Source of the DNA: Entrophospora sp. SA101
Lineage: Eukaryota > Glomeromycota > Glomeromycetes > Entrophosporales > Entrophosporaceae
Assembly: GCA_958430865.1 (NCBI GenBank)
Contig: CAUDNR010001277.1
Coordinates: 1 to 12,346, forward strand
Direction of reading: 5' to 3'
Length of the DNA stretch: 12,346 nucleotides
Part shown: piece after piece, positions 11,225 through 12,346 of the stretch
Layout: the number at the start of each line of letters is the position of its first letter
Position numbering within the stretch: the first letter of the stretch is position 1
Position numbers and translations under genes: made by a program
The notes under the pieces: model-generated
Seen by the model: the letters and a program-made list of their open reading frames with translations, nothing else
The model's database searches: none
What the model was told of the DNA's origin: nothing

Positions 11225-11329
11225 TTAGTATTAAAAGGGTAAATGGGGTAAACACTATGATTCGAAACACTTTAAAAAGAGTGAACTGTATAACTCGGGT
11301 CAATAATAGAGAATTAAATTTAATACTAA
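11225..11329. repeat. Short inverted-repeat pair, possible tiny MITE
   Basis: TTAGTATTAAA (11225-11235) is exactly inverted as TTTAATACTAA (11319-11329), 83 bases apart, and the flanks remain partly alike (AACATT before, AATGTT after). No target duplication is certain, so this could be a non-autonomous element remnant or chance in AT-rich DNA. Confidence 0.3.
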
Positions 11330-11366
11330 TGTTGTTTGACGAAATGTTACCACTGTTATAAAACTA

Positions 11367-11405
11367 TTACGTCAAATTCGCTGCCATTAAGTCAAAATGA
11401 CGTAA
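11367..11405. promoter_or_regulatory. Opposed pair of CRE/ATF-like octamers
   Basis: TTACGTCA (11367-11374) and its exact reverse complement TGACGTAA (11398-11405) are separated by 23 bases. TGACGTAA is a well-known site type for bZIP factors of the ATF/CREB class. No adjacent gene starts here: both neighbours end towards this region. Function is therefore unclear. Confidence 0.3.
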
Positions 11406-11958
11406 GTAAATTGGTAGTATTGTTGTAATCATAAATGTAAGGCTGTTGAACAAAGCTGGTTAAGTTGATTTGCAAGTAAATCAAAACGAATTTGAATAAG
11501 GGTAACCAACTGAAACAAATAGTTCACAAGTGAATAAAAGGAATTTTATAGCATTGTAAAAGGGTCATCTTTATTTATTTACAGTAATCTGGTACCATTA
11601 AGTGTGCTCAAAGATTCGACTAGGTGTGGTAATCGAGAACCAAAGTAAATTCGTAATTAACAAGCACCAAATTATTTGCAATCAGCCGACAAGAGTGGCC
11701 CAAAAGTTATTCCATAATTGTTAATTAACCGAAATCATACTTCGCAATATCACCATTAACAAGTTGTAAAAAGTTTATTATATTATTATAATTTAGCTTT
11801 AAGAAATAAAATAAAAAGATAAATGAAATGAAGATAATAGATTATAGTGGAGATTAAATCAATTCTTTTACTATTGTTACTAGAATCTAATGTTTACTAA
11901 GTAATTAATTAATATTGTTAGTAATGGATATTAATTTCCGATTGATTAATAATAAAAT

Positions 11959-11964
11959 TTTATT
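11959..11964 (-). terminator. Candidate polyadenylation signal of the right-edge kinase
   Basis: On the minus strand AATAAA occurs 16 bases after the kinase stop codon. The position suits a polyadenylation signal, but the hexamer is frequent in this AT-rich DNA. Confidence 0.4.
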
Positions 11965-11980
11965 CACCTTTGTTAACATT

Positions 11981-12346
11981 TTAGAAAAAAGAGTCGCAAT
12001 CAAGATTATTTAACGAACTGTCATTACTTGTATAAATTTTAAAGCTTTTAGATTTGGCGATCTTTTCATCTAAGATTCTACTTGTATGGTGTGCATCTGG
12101 ATGTGGTTTGTGTGCTTGTTGAAAACCATTTCTACTACTGCTACTAGTAGTATTATTACTATTATTATTTTTAATAATTTCGTTACGTTTATCATAGGCA
12201 AAGTTATTCAGCTCTCTACTGGTTGGTCTTTTTGATGGATCCACATCCCAACACATCTGCATCATTTGTACATAATCATCAGGCATTCCAGGTAATATTG
12301 GTGGTCGTAAACCTTCTGCACATATATCAAAAATCAAACGATGATT
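11981..12346 (-). CDS. C-terminal part of a TKL-like protein kinase (runs off the right edge)
   Basis: The minus-strand frame is open from the window edge to a TAA at 11981-11983, giving 121 residues without a start. It begins NHRLIFDICAEGLRPPILPG, followed by a segment with MPDDY and CWDVDPSKRPTSREL. This is the end of a kinase domain: the GLRP...PGMPDDY segment and the C-W-x-x-D-P-x-x-R-P-T motif, whose Arg is the conserved subdomain XI residue. The catalytic HRD and DFG regions lie outside the window. After the domain come Asn/Ser-rich low complexity (NNNSNN, TTSSSS), a basic KSKSFKIY patch and a DCDSFF end. Kinase tails of this kind belong to a very large TKL-like family in Rhizophagus and relatives; family size is background knowledge. 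No introns are needed within the visible part. Substrate unknown. Confidence 0.88.
   Translation of the reverse strand, partial: NHRLIFDICAEGLRPPILPGMPDDYVQMMQMCWDVDPSKRPTSRELNNFAYDKRNEIIKNNNSNNTTSSSSRNGFQQAHKPHPDAHHTSRILDEKIAKSKSFKIYTSNDSSLNNLDCDSFF

Larger units (their letters stand above)
10942..11980. other. Intergenic region before the right-edge kinase, no gene seen
   Basis: About 1 kb with no recognisable frame, tRNA or rRNA on either strand. It starts with a short TG run (10940-10950) and contains the inverted repeat and the paired TGACGTAA sites listed separately. Both neighbouring genes point towards it (PRP4 rightward, the kinase leftward), so it lies between two 3' ends. Confidence 0.5.

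Noticed and set aside
11255..11300. Possible tRNA (GATTCGAAAC resembles a B box)
   Set aside because: No matching A box, acceptor stem or cloverleaf can be drawn around it.

Overview
The window is very AT-rich eukaryotic DNA. It has short GT-AG introns, long A/T tracts and abundant transposon debris. The protein content fits a fungus, most likely an arbuscular-mycorrhizal (Glomeromycotina, Rhizophagus-like) genome: a fungal Prp4-type splicing kinase, a TKL-like kinase tail of the kind hugely expanded in those fungi, a BED-finger hAT element and a DNC-x-GQNKNN transposase relic. The species assignment is inference; no rRNA or other diagnostic marker is present.

Layout, left to right. 1-250: degenerate GGCATTT-type repeats, perhaps including the end of a pogo/Tigger-like element. 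251-1700: no recognisable gene, only a TTA microsatellite and AT-rich sequence. 1703-2114 (minus): weak coding debris that may be the tail of an old transposase. 2161-5624: a complete-length hAT transposon with 19-bp perfect terminal inverted repeats, an 8-bp perfect target-site duplication (ATTATGAG), inverted arrays of subterminal 11-mers and a degenerate BED/hAT transposase gene. The gene keeps its DDE-type residues but carries three in-frame stops and two frameshifts. About 6021-6560 (minus): a broken, intron-containing transposase relic of a different family. 7011-10284 (plus): a ten-exon gene for the pre-mRNA-splicing kinase Prp4/PRPF4B, the only complete and apparently functional gene here. 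10768-10939: a 172-bp pogo/Tigger-like MITE flanked by TA. 11225-11405: a small inverted repeat and a pair of opposed bZIP/CRE-like octamers. 11981-12346 (minus): the C-terminal end of a TKL-like protein kinase running off the right edge.

The two kinase genes are not obviously linked in function. Prp4 is a housekeeping splicing kinase; the right-edge kinase belongs to a lineage-expanded family of unknown specificity. The rest of the window is a nested record of DNA-transposon insertion and decay: hAT beside older transposase debris, a pogo-like MITE and a possible second pogo end. I did not find a clear undescribed system. The most distinctive features are the intact-ended but coding-dead hAT with symmetric subterminal arrays, and the two pure poly-histidine tracts in the arginine/serine-rich N-terminus of Prp4.
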